64,000 nucleotides of DNA from Variovorax sp. CF313 (GTDB lineage: Bacteria; Pseudomonadota; Gammaproteobacteria; Burkholderiales; Burkholderiaceae_C), in contig NZ_AKIW01000028.1 of NCBI RefSeq assembly GCF_000282635.1, positions 42,313 to 106,312 on the forward strand. Reading direction: 5' to 3'. Below the pieces are notes generated by a model. The model had not been told where the DNA came from and did not search any database. It saw only the letters and a list, made by a program, of their open reading frames with translations. The translations under genes were made by a program, and so were the position numbers. Shown here piece by piece: positions 27,777 through 36,728 of this stretch. The number at the start of each line of letters is the position of its first letter. Within the stretch, counting starts at the first letter, position 1.

Positions 27777-28394
27777 ATGGACAAGTCAAAGGATGCCGGC
27801 ACTTCGGCGACGGCGAGTTTTCTGAAGGATCAGCTGCGCAAGGCATTGATCGCACAACGCCTGGCCATGCCGGACCGGCTGACACGCGCAGACCTGCTGC
27901 AGCGCGTGATGCGCATCTGGCTGGTGGGCCGGCCCGACACCGTGATCGGCGCCTACTGGCCGATCAAGGGCGAGTTCGATCCGCTGCCCGCGCTACATCG
28001 ATGGAAGGAAGACGGCGAGCTGATGGAGGAGGCGCAGCGTCGCCGCATCGGACTGCCGGTGATCGACAAGGTCCACAAGACGCTGACCTTCCATGCCTGG
28101 TACCCGGGCTGCCAGATGGAAGAAGACGCCTACGGCATTCCCAAGCCCAAGGACACCGAGCTGATCGTGCCGACCCTGCTGTTCGTGCCCTGCGTGGGCT
28201 ACAGCGCGGGCGGCTACCGGCTGGGCTATGGCGGCGGTTTCTACGACCGCACGCTGGCCGCGCTGGAGCCGCGGCCGTTCACGGTGGGGCTGGGGTTCAC
28301 CCACGGCTTCCTTGAAGACTTCGAGCCAGAGGCGCACGACCTGCCGCTCGACGCGATCCTCAACGACAACGGCGTCGTCTGGCCAACGAGCTGA
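27777..28394 (+). CDS. 5-formyltetrahydrofolate cyclo-ligase
   Basis: This 205-residue enzyme converts 5-formyl-THF to 5,10-methenyl-THF with ATP. Visible motifs are FLKDQLRKALIAQR, WPIKGEFDPLPAL, and the conserved loop LGYGGGFYDRTLA. The start is ATG 27777. The gene lies back to back with slt, so the two promoters must overlap the opposite coding regions. Confidence 0.93.
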   Translation: MDKSKDAGTSATASFLKDQLRKALIAQRLAMPDRLTRADLLQRVMRIWLVGRPDTVIGAYWPIKGEFDPLPALHRWKEDGELMEEAQRRRIGLPVIDKVHKTLTFHAWYPGCQMEEDAYGIPKPKDTELIVPTLLFVPCVGYSAGGYRLGYGGGFYDRTLAALEPRPFTVGLGFTHGFLEDFEPEAHDLPLDAILNDNGVVWPTS

Positions 28395-28403
28395 GCGGCT
28401 CGG

Positions 28404-29387
28404 TCAGTCGATGTTGTCGACGGTGTCCGGATCGGGCACCTCGCCGATGGTCTCGCGCGTGGTCACGGCCTGCAGCTGCAGCCAGTCGCAGAAGGCCCTG
28501 ATCTCCGGGCGAAGCGCATTGCGCGGCCCGGCGATGAGCCAGTAGGACATCGGCGAGTCCATGCGGTGCTGCGGCAGCACCTCCACCAGGTCGCCGTTGG
28601 CCAGGCTCTCGGCAATCAGCGAACTGCGCGCCAGCGTCACGCCCTGGCCGGTGAGCGCGGCCTGCACCATCTGGTAGGCGTAGTTGAAATAGAGCCAGCG
28701 CTTGGGCTGTGCGCGCTCCAGCCCGTTCACCTCGAACCAGCGGCGCCAGGTCAGCCACTCCAGGTGCGTGCGGTGCGCGTCGCCGGCCTCGATCAGCGTG
28801 AACCGGGTGATGTCCGCGGGCGTCTTGATGGGCGGGTTGCTCTTCAGCAGCCAGGGGCTGGCCACGGGTGTCAGCGTTTCGCCGAACAGGCGCACGGCGC
28901 CGGCGGGCATGCTTTCACGAGGGCCGTAGCGCAGGGCGATGTCCACGTCTGCCACTTCGAGGTCGACCGCGACGTCGCTGGCGTCGATGCGGATGTCGAT
29001 CTCGGGGTTGTCGCGCTGGAAGGCCTCCAGCCGCGGGATCAGCCACATCGAGGCGAACGAGGCAAAGGTGGTCAGCGACACGCTCTGGCGTCCCGCGCTC
29101 TGGCGGATCTGGCGCACGGCCATGTCGATGCGCGGCAGCGACTGCTGCACCGCCAGCAGCAGCAGGGCGCCGGCGCTCGTGAGCTCCACCGCGCGCGTAT
29201 GGCGCAGGAACAGGGCCACGCCCACCTCTTCCTCGAGCGATTGGATCTGGCGGCTCACGGCCGACTGGGTCAGCGCCATTTCTTCCGCTGCGGCGCGGAA
29301 GTTCAGGTGCCGGGCCACCGCCTCGAAGGCGCGCAGGTGCCCGGCGGAGATCGGGCGGGAGCGCAAATGGGTCTGCGAATGTTGCAT
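28404..29387 (-). CDS. LysR-family transcriptional regulator (GcvA-like)
   Basis: This 327-residue LysR regulator has the N-terminal helix-turn-helix LRAFEAVARHLNFRAAAEEM and LTQSAVSRQIQSLEEEVG, and a periplasmic-binding-like effector domain (ASMWLIPRLEAFQRDNPEIDI, DIALRYGPRE). The domain layout matches the GcvA type. It is divergent from a DUF2917 gene, which it may control. The effector is unknown. Confidence 0.93.
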   Translation of the reverse strand: MQHSQTHLRSRPISAGHLRAFEAVARHLNFRAAAEEMALTQSAVSRQIQSLEEEVGVALFLRHTRAVELTSAGALLLLAVQQSLPRIDMAVRQIRQSAGRQSVSLTTFASFASMWLIPRLEAFQRDNPEIDIRIDASDVAVDLEVADVDIALRYGPRESMPAGAVRLFGETLTPVASPWLLKSNPPIKTPADITRFTLIEAGDAHRTHLEWLTWRRWFEVNGLERAQPKRWLYFNYAYQMVQAALTGQGVTLARSSLIAESLANGDLVEVLPQHRMDSPMSYWLIAGPRNALRPEIRAFCDWLQLQAVTTRETIGEVPDPDTVDNID

Positions 29388-29560
29388 GGGTATGACTTTG
29401 GAGGGCGAGTCGGCGTCCAGGTCGATTGATGCTGAACACGCATCAGTAGGCTAACTCGTTTTCATTGGACCGCCAACGCCGTAGAAACGATCATTCATTC
29501 CCGAACTGCGCTATTGCCTCTTTCTGTCAAGCGCTTCGGCAAAGCCCAAGGAGTTACACC

Positions 29561-29878
29561 ATGTCCACCGCTGTCTGCACCACCGAATCGTTCTCGCCCG
29601 TGTCCGTTCCTGCCCGCGCCGCCGCCGTTCCGCCGGCCGTGCGCCGTGGCGCCTGGCAGATCGCGCCCGGCGAGGCGATGAGCCTGAAGGCACGGTCGGC
29701 CAGCATCCTGCGGGTCAAGCAGGGCCGGGTGTGGATCACGCCCGACGCCACGCTGCGCAATCCCAGCGAAGACCTGGTGCTCGCACCCGGCGAATCGCTG
29801 ACGGTGGCCGCGGGCCAGCGCATCGTGATGGAGGCGTGGGACGGCTACGGCGCGACCTACAGCTGGGACAACGCCTGA
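29561..29878 (+). CDS. DUF2917-family protein
   Basis: This 105-residue protein has a Ser/Ala/Pro-rich N-terminal 35 residues, then the DUF2917 core: WQIAPGEAMSLKA, ILRVKQGRVWITPDAT, and LVLAPGESLTVAAGQRIVME. The fold is probably a small cupin-like barrel; function is unknown. AAGGAG lies 8 bases before the ATG. It ends just before a strong hairpin terminator. Confidence 0.85.
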   Translation: MSTAVCTTESFSPVSVPARAAAVPPAVRRGAWQIAPGEAMSLKARSASILRVKQGRVWITPDATLRNPSEDLVLAPGESLTVAAGQRIVMEAWDGYGATYSWDNA

Positions 29879-29903
29879 TCGACCGACCGCCTCCAGGAGC
29901 TGA

Positions 29904-29927
29904 AAAAGCGGCCTTCCGGCCGCTTTT
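29904..29927. terminator. Bidirectional terminator between DUF2917 and BLUF genes
   Basis: AAAAGCGGCC (29904-29913) pairs with GGCCGCTTTT (29918-29927) across a TTCC loop and is followed by CTCTTTTT. The A-rich and T-rich flanks allow Rho-independent termination in both directions, as expected for convergent genes. Confidence 0.85.
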
Positions 29928-29954
29928 CTCTTTTTGGGGAGCCAGCCGCTCCAT

Positions 29955-30371
29955 TCAGCAGTTGATGTCGAAGCTGGGCCGCAGGTCCAGGAAGTGCCGA
30001 AGGGCCGCCTCGCCGTCCAGCACGTGCACGCCGGCCATCAGGTCGAGGCCCTCGCATTCGGCCAGCCCCATGCCGAAGCCGCTGTAGCGGCGGGCCTCCA
30101 GGGGGGCCTCGTAGAGCACCCTGACGTCGACATGGCGCGGATCCTTCTCGATCTGCCGCATCAGCATGTCGACGGCCTCGCGCGGGCCTTCCAGGTGCTG
30201 GCAGAAACGCAGGCCGTCGAACACCAGCAGCCCCGTGATGCCGCGCTCCGCGTTGCGCGCGCGTGCCTGGGAAGTGATCGACCCCACGGTAGCCGGGGAC
30301 TGGTCCTGGGCCAGCGTGCTGCAGTAAAGGACCTCGTGGAGCGGGAGTTTCTGCGGTTGTTCGTCTGTCAT
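29955..30371 (-). CDS. BLUF-domain blue-light sensor
   Basis: This 138-residue single-domain BLUF protein binds FAD and senses blue light. Key residues by alignment with AppA/PixD are visible: Tyr16 in VLYCST, Asn40 in ARARNAERGITG, Gln58 in RFCQHLEG, and Met101 in GFGMGLAE. There is no output domain, so it must signal through a partner protein, as PixD-type sensors do. It is divergent from a Crp/Fnr regulator 91 bp away. Confidence 0.9.
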   Translation of the reverse strand: MTDEQPQKLPLHEVLYCSTLAQDQSPATVGSITSQARARNAERGITGLLVFDGLRFCQHLEGPREAVDMLMRQIEKDPRHVDVRVLYEAPLEARRYSGFGMGLAECEGLDLMAGVHVLDGEAALRHFLDLRPSFDINC

Positions 30372-30462
30372 GCGTCTGGTGAGGGGAGGACATGCGCAGT
30401 GTAGGAAAGCCGGGGACGCCGCGAAATGTCAAAAGACACAGGCGAACGGCCTATAGTGAAGC

Positions 30463-31233
30463 GTGAAATTCGAGGACTACCCCGTTGCCGCGTCGCCTCC
30501 CCAGGGCATGAATCCGTGCGACCAATGCGTATTGCGCCGCCTCGATGCATTCCTGCCGGTCTCGGGCGAAGAACTCGCGACCATCCAGGCGTTTCGCGTC
30601 GGCTCCCGGCGGGTGGAAGCCGGCAGCTCGATCATCGACGAGCACCGGCGCAGCCCGCAGCTCTTCACCCTCTATTCGGGCTGGGCCTTTCGCTACAAGA
30701 CCTTGAGCGACGGCCGGCGGCAGATACTGAGCTTCCTGCTGCCCGGCGACTTCCTCGGCCTGCAGGACGAGTTCGCCGACGGCCACACGCACGGCGTGGA
30801 GGCGGTGACCGACGTCACGCTGTGCGCGTTCTCGCGCGAGCGGCTCTGGGAGCTGTTCCATGCCCAGCCCAAGCTCGGCTACGACATCACCTGGCTGGTG
30901 GCGGGCGAAGAAAAGATGGTCGACGACAGCCTCGTCACCTCGGGGCGGCGCAACGCCGCCGAGCGCGTGGCCATGCTGCTGATGCACCTGTACCGCCGCG
31001 CGGAACGCGTGGGCATGGTGCGCGACGGCTGGGTCGAGTTTCCGTTCAACCAGCAGCACATCGCCGACGCGCTCGGGCTCTCGCTGGTGCACACCAACAA
31101 GACGCTGCGGCGGCTGCAGCGCCTGGGGTTCTACAAGATCGACGCCGGCTGGCTGCGCATCATGGAGCCGCATGCGCTGGAAAAGCTGGGCGACTACTTC
31201 GAGCGCCCGATGCGTCCCACGCCCCTGATCTGA
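30463..31233 (+). CDS. Crp/Fnr-family transcriptional regulator
   Basis: This 256-residue regulator has an N-terminal CDQC pair (residues 19-22), a cyclic-nucleotide-binding beta-roll (LFTLYSGWAFRYKTLSDGRR and LLPGDFLGLQDEF), a dimerisation helix, and a C-terminal HTH (FNQQHIADALGLSLVHTNKTLRRL). FNR needs four cysteines for its cluster; only the CxxC and a Cys in VTLCAFSRE are seen, so FNR-type oxygen sensing is uncertain. The start is a GTG. A TATAGT box lies about 10 nt upstream. Confidence 0.9.
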   Translation: MKFEDYPVAASPPQGMNPCDQCVLRRLDAFLPVSGEELATIQAFRVGSRRVEAGSSIIDEHRRSPQLFTLYSGWAFRYKTLSDGRRQILSFLLPGDFLGLQDEFADGHTHGVEAVTDVTLCAFSRERLWELFHAQPKLGYDITWLVAGEEKMVDDSLVTSGRRNAAERVAMLLMHLYRRAERVGMVRDGWVEFPFNQQHIADALGLSLVHTNKTLRRLQRLGFYKIDAGWLRIMEPHALEKLGDYFERPMRPTPLI

Positions 31234-31246
31234 GGAGGCAGGCCCT

Positions 31247-32134
31247 TCAGCGCGTGGCCGCCAGCTGGCGCAGGTCTTCCTGGTAGGCCTGCAGCCGGCG
31301 CACCGCCTGCGCGCGCTGGCTCGCGGTGGTGCCGTTGTGCAGCGCTGCCGTGTTGCGGCAGCCTTCCTGCAGCAGCGCCTGCTGCTGGTCGCGCCAGGGT
31401 CCGGGCGGCGGCTCAGCGATGCGCTGGATGTAGTCGTGCAGCGCGGCGCGCGCCTCGGCGGGCGATGGCTTGCCGGCGACGAAGCCGCGCAGCACCGCCA
31501 GTGCGTCCTGCTGGCGCCTGCGGCGCTCGGCATCCGTCAGCCGCGGGTCGAACACCGACTGCGCCGCCTGCTGCTTGAGCAGGTCGCGCTGCTCGTCGGT
31601 GAGCCGGCCATAGAAATCCTCGGCCCGGTCGAGGGCCCGGTCGTAGCGCTTTTCCTGCACCTGCGCCGGGGTGCGCTCGAGCCAGCCCTTGCGGTATTCG
31701 GCGTTGACCTTCGCGTACTTGCGTTCCAGCTGCTGCAGTTGGGACTCGCTCAGGCTGAGCGCCAGTTCGGTACCAGCGGGCTCGGCGCGCTCGGTCACGG
31801 CCAGCAGGCGCTCGCGGATGCGGTCGGTCATGGCGCATACCTGTGCCGGCGTCACCTCGCCCGGCGCCAGCGCCTGCGCCTCCTGCAGCAGCGAGGCGAT
31901 GCGCGGCAGCTCGTTCTGCCGGTGCCAGGCCAGCAACTGCTCGAGTTCGTCGCGCACCTTCGGTGTCTGCGCACCGTTGAAGTCCAGGTAGGCGTCGAGC
32001 CGCCAGTAGCTCACCGTGGGCAGGTTGTTGTAGGCCAGCTTGATCGCGCTGCAGGCGCCCAGGGCGGCGGCGGCAAGCAGCACGCCGATAATCCGCGCCA
32101 CTGCAGCGCAACGAAATCGGGAAGAAAAACGCAT
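31247..32134 (-). CDS. DUF6279 lipoprotein
   Basis: This is a predicted lipoprotein of 295 residues. The lipobox is ALGAC with Cys27, followed by the family signature SAIKLAYNNLP. The rest is helical and charged (LERKYAKVNAEYRKGWLERT). Function is unknown. The ATG at 32134 overlaps the glmU start codon on the other strand. A GTG at 32101 would give a more compact signal peptide (ARIIGVLLAAAALGAC) and remove the overlap, so the real start is open. Confidence 0.85.
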   Translation of the reverse strand: MRFSSRFRCAAVARIIGVLLAAAALGACSAIKLAYNNLPTVSYWRLDAYLDFNGAQTPKVRDELEQLLAWHRQNELPRIASLLQEAQALAPGEVTPAQVCAMTDRIRERLLAVTERAEPAGTELALSLSESQLQQLERKYAKVNAEYRKGWLERTPAQVQEKRYDRALDRAEDFYGRLTDEQRDLLKQQAAQSVFDPRLTDAERRRRQQDALAVLRGFVAGKPSPAEARAALHDYIQRIAEPPPGPWRDQQQALLQEGCRNTAALHNGTTASQRAQAVRRLQAYQEDLRQLAATR

Positions 32135-33560
32135 GAATCAAACTCCGCAACAAGACAACCAGGGGCCGGTCGACATCGTCATCATGGCCGCCGGCAAGGG
32201 CACGCGCATGAAAAGCAGGCTGCCCAAAGTGTTGCATCGGTTGGGTGGCCGCGCCCTGCTGGCGCATGTGGCGGGCACCGCCGCGCGCATCGGTGCGCGC
32301 AGCGTGGTGGTTGTCACCGGGCACGGCGCGGCCGAAGTCGAGGCTTCGCTGGACAGCGGCATCCCTGGTGCCACGCTGCGCTTCGCGCGCCAGGAGCCGC
32401 AGCTCGGCACCGGCCACGCGGTGCAGCAGGCCGCGCCGCTGCTGCCGGACGACGGCACGGTGGTCGTGCTGTCGGGCGACGTGCCGCTGATCGGCGAGGA
32501 CACGCTGCGTGCGCTCATCGCGGCCAGCGGGGGACAGCGGCTCGCGCTGTTGACCATCGAATTCGACGACCCGAGCGGCTACGGCCGCGTCATCCGCGCG
32601 GCGGGCGGTGGCGAGGTCACTGCCATCGTCGAGCACAAGGACGCAAGCGAAGCGCAGCGTGCCGTGCGCGAGATCTACAGCGGCGTGATGGCAGTGCCCG
32701 CGCGCCTGCTCAAGGGCTGGCTCGCGCGGCTGGACAACAGGAACGCGCAGGGCGAGTACTACCTGACCGACGTGGTGAAGTTCGCCGCCGCCGACGGCGT
32801 GCCCGTGGTCGCGCACGTCACCGCCGACGCCCTTCAGGTGGCCGGCATCAACAGCCCCGCCCAGCTCGCGGCGCTCGAACGTGCCTGGCAGCTGCGCCAG
32901 GCCGACGCGCTGATGGAGCAGGGCGTGCGCCTGGCCGACCCGGCGCGCTTCGACCTGCGCGGCACGCTCGAATGCGCGGGCGACGTGGAGATCGACGTCA
33001 ACTGCATCTTCGAAGGCATGGTGTCGCTGGGCGAGGGCGTGCGCATCGGTGCCAATTGCGTGATTGCCAATGCGCGCATCGAGGCCGGTGCAGTGATCCA
33101 CCCGTTCACCCACGTCGACGGCGAGAAGGCTGGCGTGACGGTGGGTGCGGGCGCACTCGTCGGCCCCTTCGCGCGGCTGCGTCCCGGCGCGCAACTGGGC
33201 GCAGAGGTCCACATCGGCAACTTCGTCGAGGTCAAGAACTCGACGCTGGCCCCCGGCGCCAAGGCCAACCACCTGGCGTATCTGGGCGACGCCACCGTGG
33301 GCGAGCGCGTCAACTACGGCGCGGGCAGCATCACCGCCAACTATGACGGCGCCAACAAGCACCGCACCGTGATCGGCGACGACGTGCACGTGGGCAGCAA
33401 CTGCGTGCTGGTGGCGCCGGTCACCATCGGCGCGGGCGGCACCATCGGCGGTGGGTCGACCATCAACAAGTCGACCGAGCCGGGCGCGCTGACCGTGGCG
33501 CGCGGCAAGCAGGTCAGTTTCCCGAACTGGAAGCGCCCGCAAAAAAAACCGAAGGCCTGA
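32133..33560 (+). CDS. glmU: GlmU, bifunctional UDP-GlcNAc pyrophosphorylase and acetyltransferase
   Basis: This 475-residue enzyme acetylates glucosamine-1-phosphate and joins it to UTP, giving UDP-GlcNAc for peptidoglycan and LPS. The N-terminal uridyltransferase has IVIMAAGKGTRMKSRLPKVL. A linker leads to a left-handed beta-helix of hexapeptide repeats (from about residue 265) with VEVKNSTLAPGAKANHLAYLGD and GAGSITANYDG. The start codon overlaps that of the divergent DUF6279 gene by 2 bp. GlmS, the preceding pathway step, is encoded just downstream. Confidence 0.97.
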   Translation: MNQTPQQDNQGPVDIVIMAAGKGTRMKSRLPKVLHRLGGRALLAHVAGTAARIGARSVVVVTGHGAAEVEASLDSGIPGATLRFARQEPQLGTGHAVQQAAPLLPDDGTVVVLSGDVPLIGEDTLRALIAASGGQRLALLTIEFDDPSGYGRVIRAAGGGEVTAIVEHKDASEAQRAVREIYSGVMAVPARLLKGWLARLDNRNAQGEYYLTDVVKFAAADGVPVVAHVTADALQVAGINSPAQLAALERAWQLRQADALMEQGVRLADPARFDLRGTLECAGDVEIDVNCIFEGMVSLGEGVRIGANCVIANARIEAGAVIHPFTHVDGEKAGVTVGAGALVGPFARLRPGAQLGAEVHIGNFVEVKNSTLAPGAKANHLAYLGDATVGERVNYGAGSITANYDGANKHRTVIGDDVHVGSNCVLVAPVTIGAGGTIGGGSTINKSTEPGALTVARGKQVSFPNWKRPQKKPKA

Positions 33561-33572
33561 TCGCCTTCTTCC

Positions 33573-34064
33573 TCATGCCCGGGGTGCCAGCGGCACCTGG
33601 GGCTCGAACTTGGCGCGCTTGAGGCTGAAGAAGGCCTTGACGTTGCGCACGTTCGCATCGGCCGTGAACAGGCGCTGCGTGAGCGCGCCGTAGTCCGGCA
33701 TGTCGCGCGCGGCCACCACCAGCACGAAGTCCGGCCCCGGCGACACGCGCCAGCACTGCTGCACCGCGTCGTCTGCGATCACGCGGGCCTCGAAGGCGTC
33801 GAGCGACGCGGCGTCCTGCCGGTCGAGCGAAATCTCGATCACCGCCTGCAGGCCGTGGCCTAGCGCCGCGGCGAGCCGGTCGGGCGACAGCAGCGCGACC
33901 TGGCGTTCGATGAGCCCTTGCTCGTGCAACCGCTGCACCCGGCGCAGGCAGGTGGGCGGCGAGATGCCGGCATCGGCGGCCAGGCGCTGGTTGGTCTGCG
34001 AGGCGTCGCGCTGAAGGGCGTCGAGCAGGCGCAGGTCTATTGAATCTAGCGATATTGATTCCAT
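33573..34064 (-). CDS. Lrp/AsnC-family transcriptional regulator
   Basis: This 163-residue regulator has an N-terminal HTH (LDSIDLRLLDALQRDASQTN then LAADAGISPPTCLRRVQRL) and a C-terminal RAM ligand-binding domain (YALTQRLF-like region, VRNVKAFFSLKRAKFEP). ATG 34064 is chosen for typical Lrp length; ATG 34094 would add ten residues. It is divergent from glmS across an AT-rich gap and convergent with glmU. Confidence 0.93.
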   Translation of the reverse strand: MESISLDSIDLRLLDALQRDASQTNQRLAADAGISPPTCLRRVQRLHEQGLIERQVALLSPDRLAAALGHGLQAVIEISLDRQDAASLDAFEARVIADDAVQQCWRVSPGPDFVLVVAARDMPDYGALTQRLFTADANVRNVKAFFSLKRAKFEPQVPLAPRA

Positions 34065-34203
34065 ATTCGGTGAAATTATGGAATAAAAATCCATACATGT
34101 AATAGCATGAAATAAAAAGTCAAAACTATCGGTATTACGAAGACATATTTCTTTCTGGCCTGCCTACCATTCAGGCTCCTCTCCATTCAAAAGGCAGCTC
34201 ACC

Positions 34204-36084
34204 ATGTGCGGCATCGTCGGGGCAGCGTCCCATCGCAACATCGTTCCGGTCCTGGTCCAGGGCCTTCAGCGGCTCGAATACCGCGGCTATGACTCGTGCG
34301 GCGTGGCGGTGCATGCCGGCGGCCTGACGCGCGCGCGCACCACCTCGCGCGTGGCTGACCTCGTGGCGCAAGTGCGCGACGACAAAGTCGAAGGCCTCAC
34401 CGGCATCGCCCACACGCGCTGGGCCACGCACGGTGCGCCGGCGGTGCACAACGCCCACCCGCATTTCAGCCATGGCCCCGGTGCCGATGCGCCGGCCGCG
34501 CGCCCAGGCCGCATTGCGCTCGTGCACAACGGCATCATCGAAAACCACGAAGCCCTGCGCGCCACGCTCGAAGCCAGGGGCTACGTGTTCGAGAGCCAGA
34601 CCGACACCGAGGTCATCGCTCACCTCGTCGACAGCCTCTACGACGGCGACCTGTTCGAAGCCGTGAAGGCCGCGGTGCTGCAGCTGCACGGCGCCTATGC
34701 CATCGCCGTGATCTGCCGCGACGAACCGCAGCGCGTGGTCGGCGCACGCGCGGGTTCGCCGCTGATCCTCGGTGCGGGCAAGGACGGCGCAGAGAACTTC
34801 CTCGCCAGCGACGCGATGGCCTTGGCCGGCGTGACCGACCAGATCATCTACCTCGAAGAAGGCGATGTGGTCGACGTGCAGCCCGGCAAGTACTGGATCG
34901 TCGACAGGAACCACAAGCCCGTGACGCGCATCGTGCGCACCGTGCAGGCCCACAGCGGCGCGGCCGAGCTCGGCCCCTACCGCCACTACATGCAGAAGGA
35001 AATCTTCGAGCAGCCGCGTGCCATCGGCGACACGCTCGAAGGCGTGGAAGGCATCGTGCCCGAGCTGTTCGACGGCATCGGCCAGGATGGCGCCACGGGC
35101 GCCAGCGCCCACCGCGTGTTCCAGGACATCGACAAGATCCTCATCCTCGCCTGCGGCACCAGCTACTACAGCGGCTGCGCCGCCAAGTACTGGCTCGAAG
35201 GCATCGCGAAGATTTCCACGCAGGTCGAGATCGCGAGCGAATACCGCTACCGCGACTCCGTGCCCGATCCGAAGACGCTGGTCGTCACCATCAGCCAATC
35301 GGGCGAAACCGCCGACACGCTGGCCGCGTTGAAGCATGCGCGCTCATTGGGCATGGAGCAAACGCTGACCATCTGCAACGTGGCCACCAGCGCGATGGTG
35401 CGCGAGTGCAAGCTGGCGTACATCACGCGGGCGGGCGTGGAGATCGGCGTGGCGTCGACCAAGGCCTTCACCACGCAGCTCGCGGGTCTGTTCCTGCTCA
35501 CGCTGGCCATCGCGCAGGCGAAGGGCCGGCTGAGCGAAGCCGACGAGGCGCGCTACCTGAAGGAGATGCGCCACCTGCCTGTCGCGCTGCAGTCGGTGCT
35601 GGCGCTGGAGCCGCAGATCATCGGCTGGGCCGAGGACTTCGCGCGCAAGGACAACGCGCTGTTCCTGGGCCGCGGGCTGCACTACCCGATCGCGCTCGAA
35701 GGCGCGCTCAAGCTCAAGGAAGTGACGTACATCCACGCCGAGGCCTACGCCGCCGGCGAGCTCAAGCACGGCCCGCTCGCGCTGGTGACGAGCGAGATGC
35801 CCGTGGTGGCCGTCGCACCGAACGATGCACTGCTCGAGAAGCTCAAGAGCAACCTGCAGGAAGTGCGCGCGCGCGGCGGCGTGCTCTACGTGCTGGCCGA
35901 CGGCGACACGAAGATCACGAGCAGCGAAGGGCTGCACGTGATCCGAATGCCGGAGCACTACGGCGCGCTCTCGCCGATCCTGCACGTTGTGCCGCTGCAG
36001 CTGCTGGCGTATCACACGGCGTGTGCGCGGGGGACGGACGTGGACAAGCCGCGCAACCTGGCGAAGAGCGTGACGGTGGAGTGA
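34204..36084 (+). CDS. glmS: GlmS, glutamine-fructose-6-phosphate aminotransferase (isomerising)
   Basis: This 626-residue enzyme makes glucosamine-6-phosphate, the first step of amino-sugar synthesis. The N-terminal Ntn-hydrolase glutaminase has catalytic Cys2 (MCGIVGAAS), [12 protein letters not shown], and [14 protein letters not shown] short insert ([12 protein letters not shown]) makes it longer than the common 609. Two SIS domains follow ([31 protein letters not shown]), ending LAKSVTVE, the conserved C-terminus recognised by TnsD-type target selectors through its DNA. The stop is at 36082-36084. Confidence 0.98.
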   Translation: MCGIVGAASHRNIVPVLVQGLQRLEYRGYDSCGVAVHAGGLTRARTTSRVADLVAQVRDDKVEGLTGIAHTRWATHGAPAVHNAHPHFSHGPGADAPAARPGRIALVHNGIIENHEALRATLEARGYVFESQTDTEVIAHLVDSLYDGDLFEAVKAAVLQLHGAYAIAVICRDEPQRVVGARAGSPLILGAGKDGAENFLASDAMALAGVTDQIIYLEEGDVVDVQPGKYWIVDRNHKPVTRIVRTVQAHSGAAELGPYRHYMQKEIFEQPRAIGDTLEGVEGIVPELFDGIGQDGATGASAHRVFQDIDKILILACGTSYYSGCAAKYWLEGIAKISTQVEIASEYRYRDSVPDPKTLVVTISQSGETADTLAALKHARSLGMEQTLTICNVATSAMVRECKLAYITRAGVEIGVASTKAFTTQLAGLFLLTLAIAQAKGRLSEADEARYLKEMRHLPVALQSVLALEPQIIGWAEDFARKDNALFLGRGLHYPIALEGALKLKEVTYIHAEAYAAGELKHGPLALVTSEMPVVAVAPNDALLEKLKSNLQEVRARGGVLYVLADGDTKITSSEGLHVIRMPEHYGALSPILHVVPLQLLAYHTACARGTDVDKPRNLAKSVTVE

Positions 36085-36108
36085 GTGCGGGCGAACGCCA
36101 GGTGCTTT

Positions 36109-36180
36109 TGTTCTGACCTAATAAAGTCGTAAACGTGCAAATAGAGTCGTAAACGGGGCAATAGAGTCGTAAACCTTCCT
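36109..36180. mobile_element. Candidate transposon end with three 20-bp direct repeats at attTn7
   Basis: TGT begins at 36109, 24 nt after the glmS stop, which is where Tn7-type elements insert. Three tandem 20-bp units follow at 36121-36140, 36141-36160 and 36161-36180, each containing ATARAGTCGTAAAC. Multiple sites of about 20 bp next to a terminal TGT are the layout of TnsB-bound ends; IS21-family ends are built similarly. No transposase gene or matching right end was found in the window, so this may be a remnant. Confidence 0.55.
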
Positions 36181-36728
36181 GGGTGCAAGAAGGGTAGGGC
36201 GCCCGCGCGGCGTGCTGCGCGAGTGGCCGTGCGGCGCTGAGTCCAAGAATGTCTAGCAGCAGTGCTGCATGACAAGCATCTTTCCGTAGCGTGATCGACG
36301 CTGACGACGGGTACCCTCTTGCCATGGACACACTCCCTGATGAGGGCAGCAACTCGTGCTTGTATTTCTGGGGCTTCGACTACGACCGCTCCTCTGGAGC
36401 CCGGGCGAGCGCCGAGTTAGTGCTGCTAGCGGGCTTCTCTGACTCTTGGAAGAAGACGACGATCGACGATCGGAGTGGCGATGTGCACAAATGATGAACG
36501 CGGCCTTTGCAGTCCCTTGCAGGTGACCGGCACGCGACCTTGTGGAGATTTACCTCGAGCACGGCGGTCGACGCACGAGATCGAACTCCATAGATAGATA
36601 TTGGACGGGGTTGTCTTTCACAGGACCCCGTCCGCAGCGATCCATATGCTGGTGAGCGAAGGGTGACCGTGTCTGATCCGCATTTCGGCCCGCACTCGCG
36701 ATGTCGTGCGGGGCCGACCGTCGGACCT
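36181..36728. other. 548-bp stretch without a supported gene
   Basis: This is island DNA between the transposon-like end and the XRE gene. A frame from ATG 36324 to 36494 would give 56 residues (starts MDTLPDEG) but has no ribosome site or recognised family. No RNA gene or strong terminator was seen. It is lower in GC than the core. Confidence 0.5.

Noticed and set aside
34095..34203. glmS-type ribozyme or GlmZ-like control upstream of glmS
   Set aside because: The gap is short and AT-rich with no ribozyme core; glmS ribozymes belong to Gram-positive bacteria.
36121..36180. Three repeats considered as a CRISPR array
   Set aside because: The 20-bp units are directly tandem with no spacers and no cas genes nearby; a transposase-binding array fits better.
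36291..36494. Possible 67-codon gene in the island
   Set aside because: No ribosome site, no family, and no coupling to neighbours.
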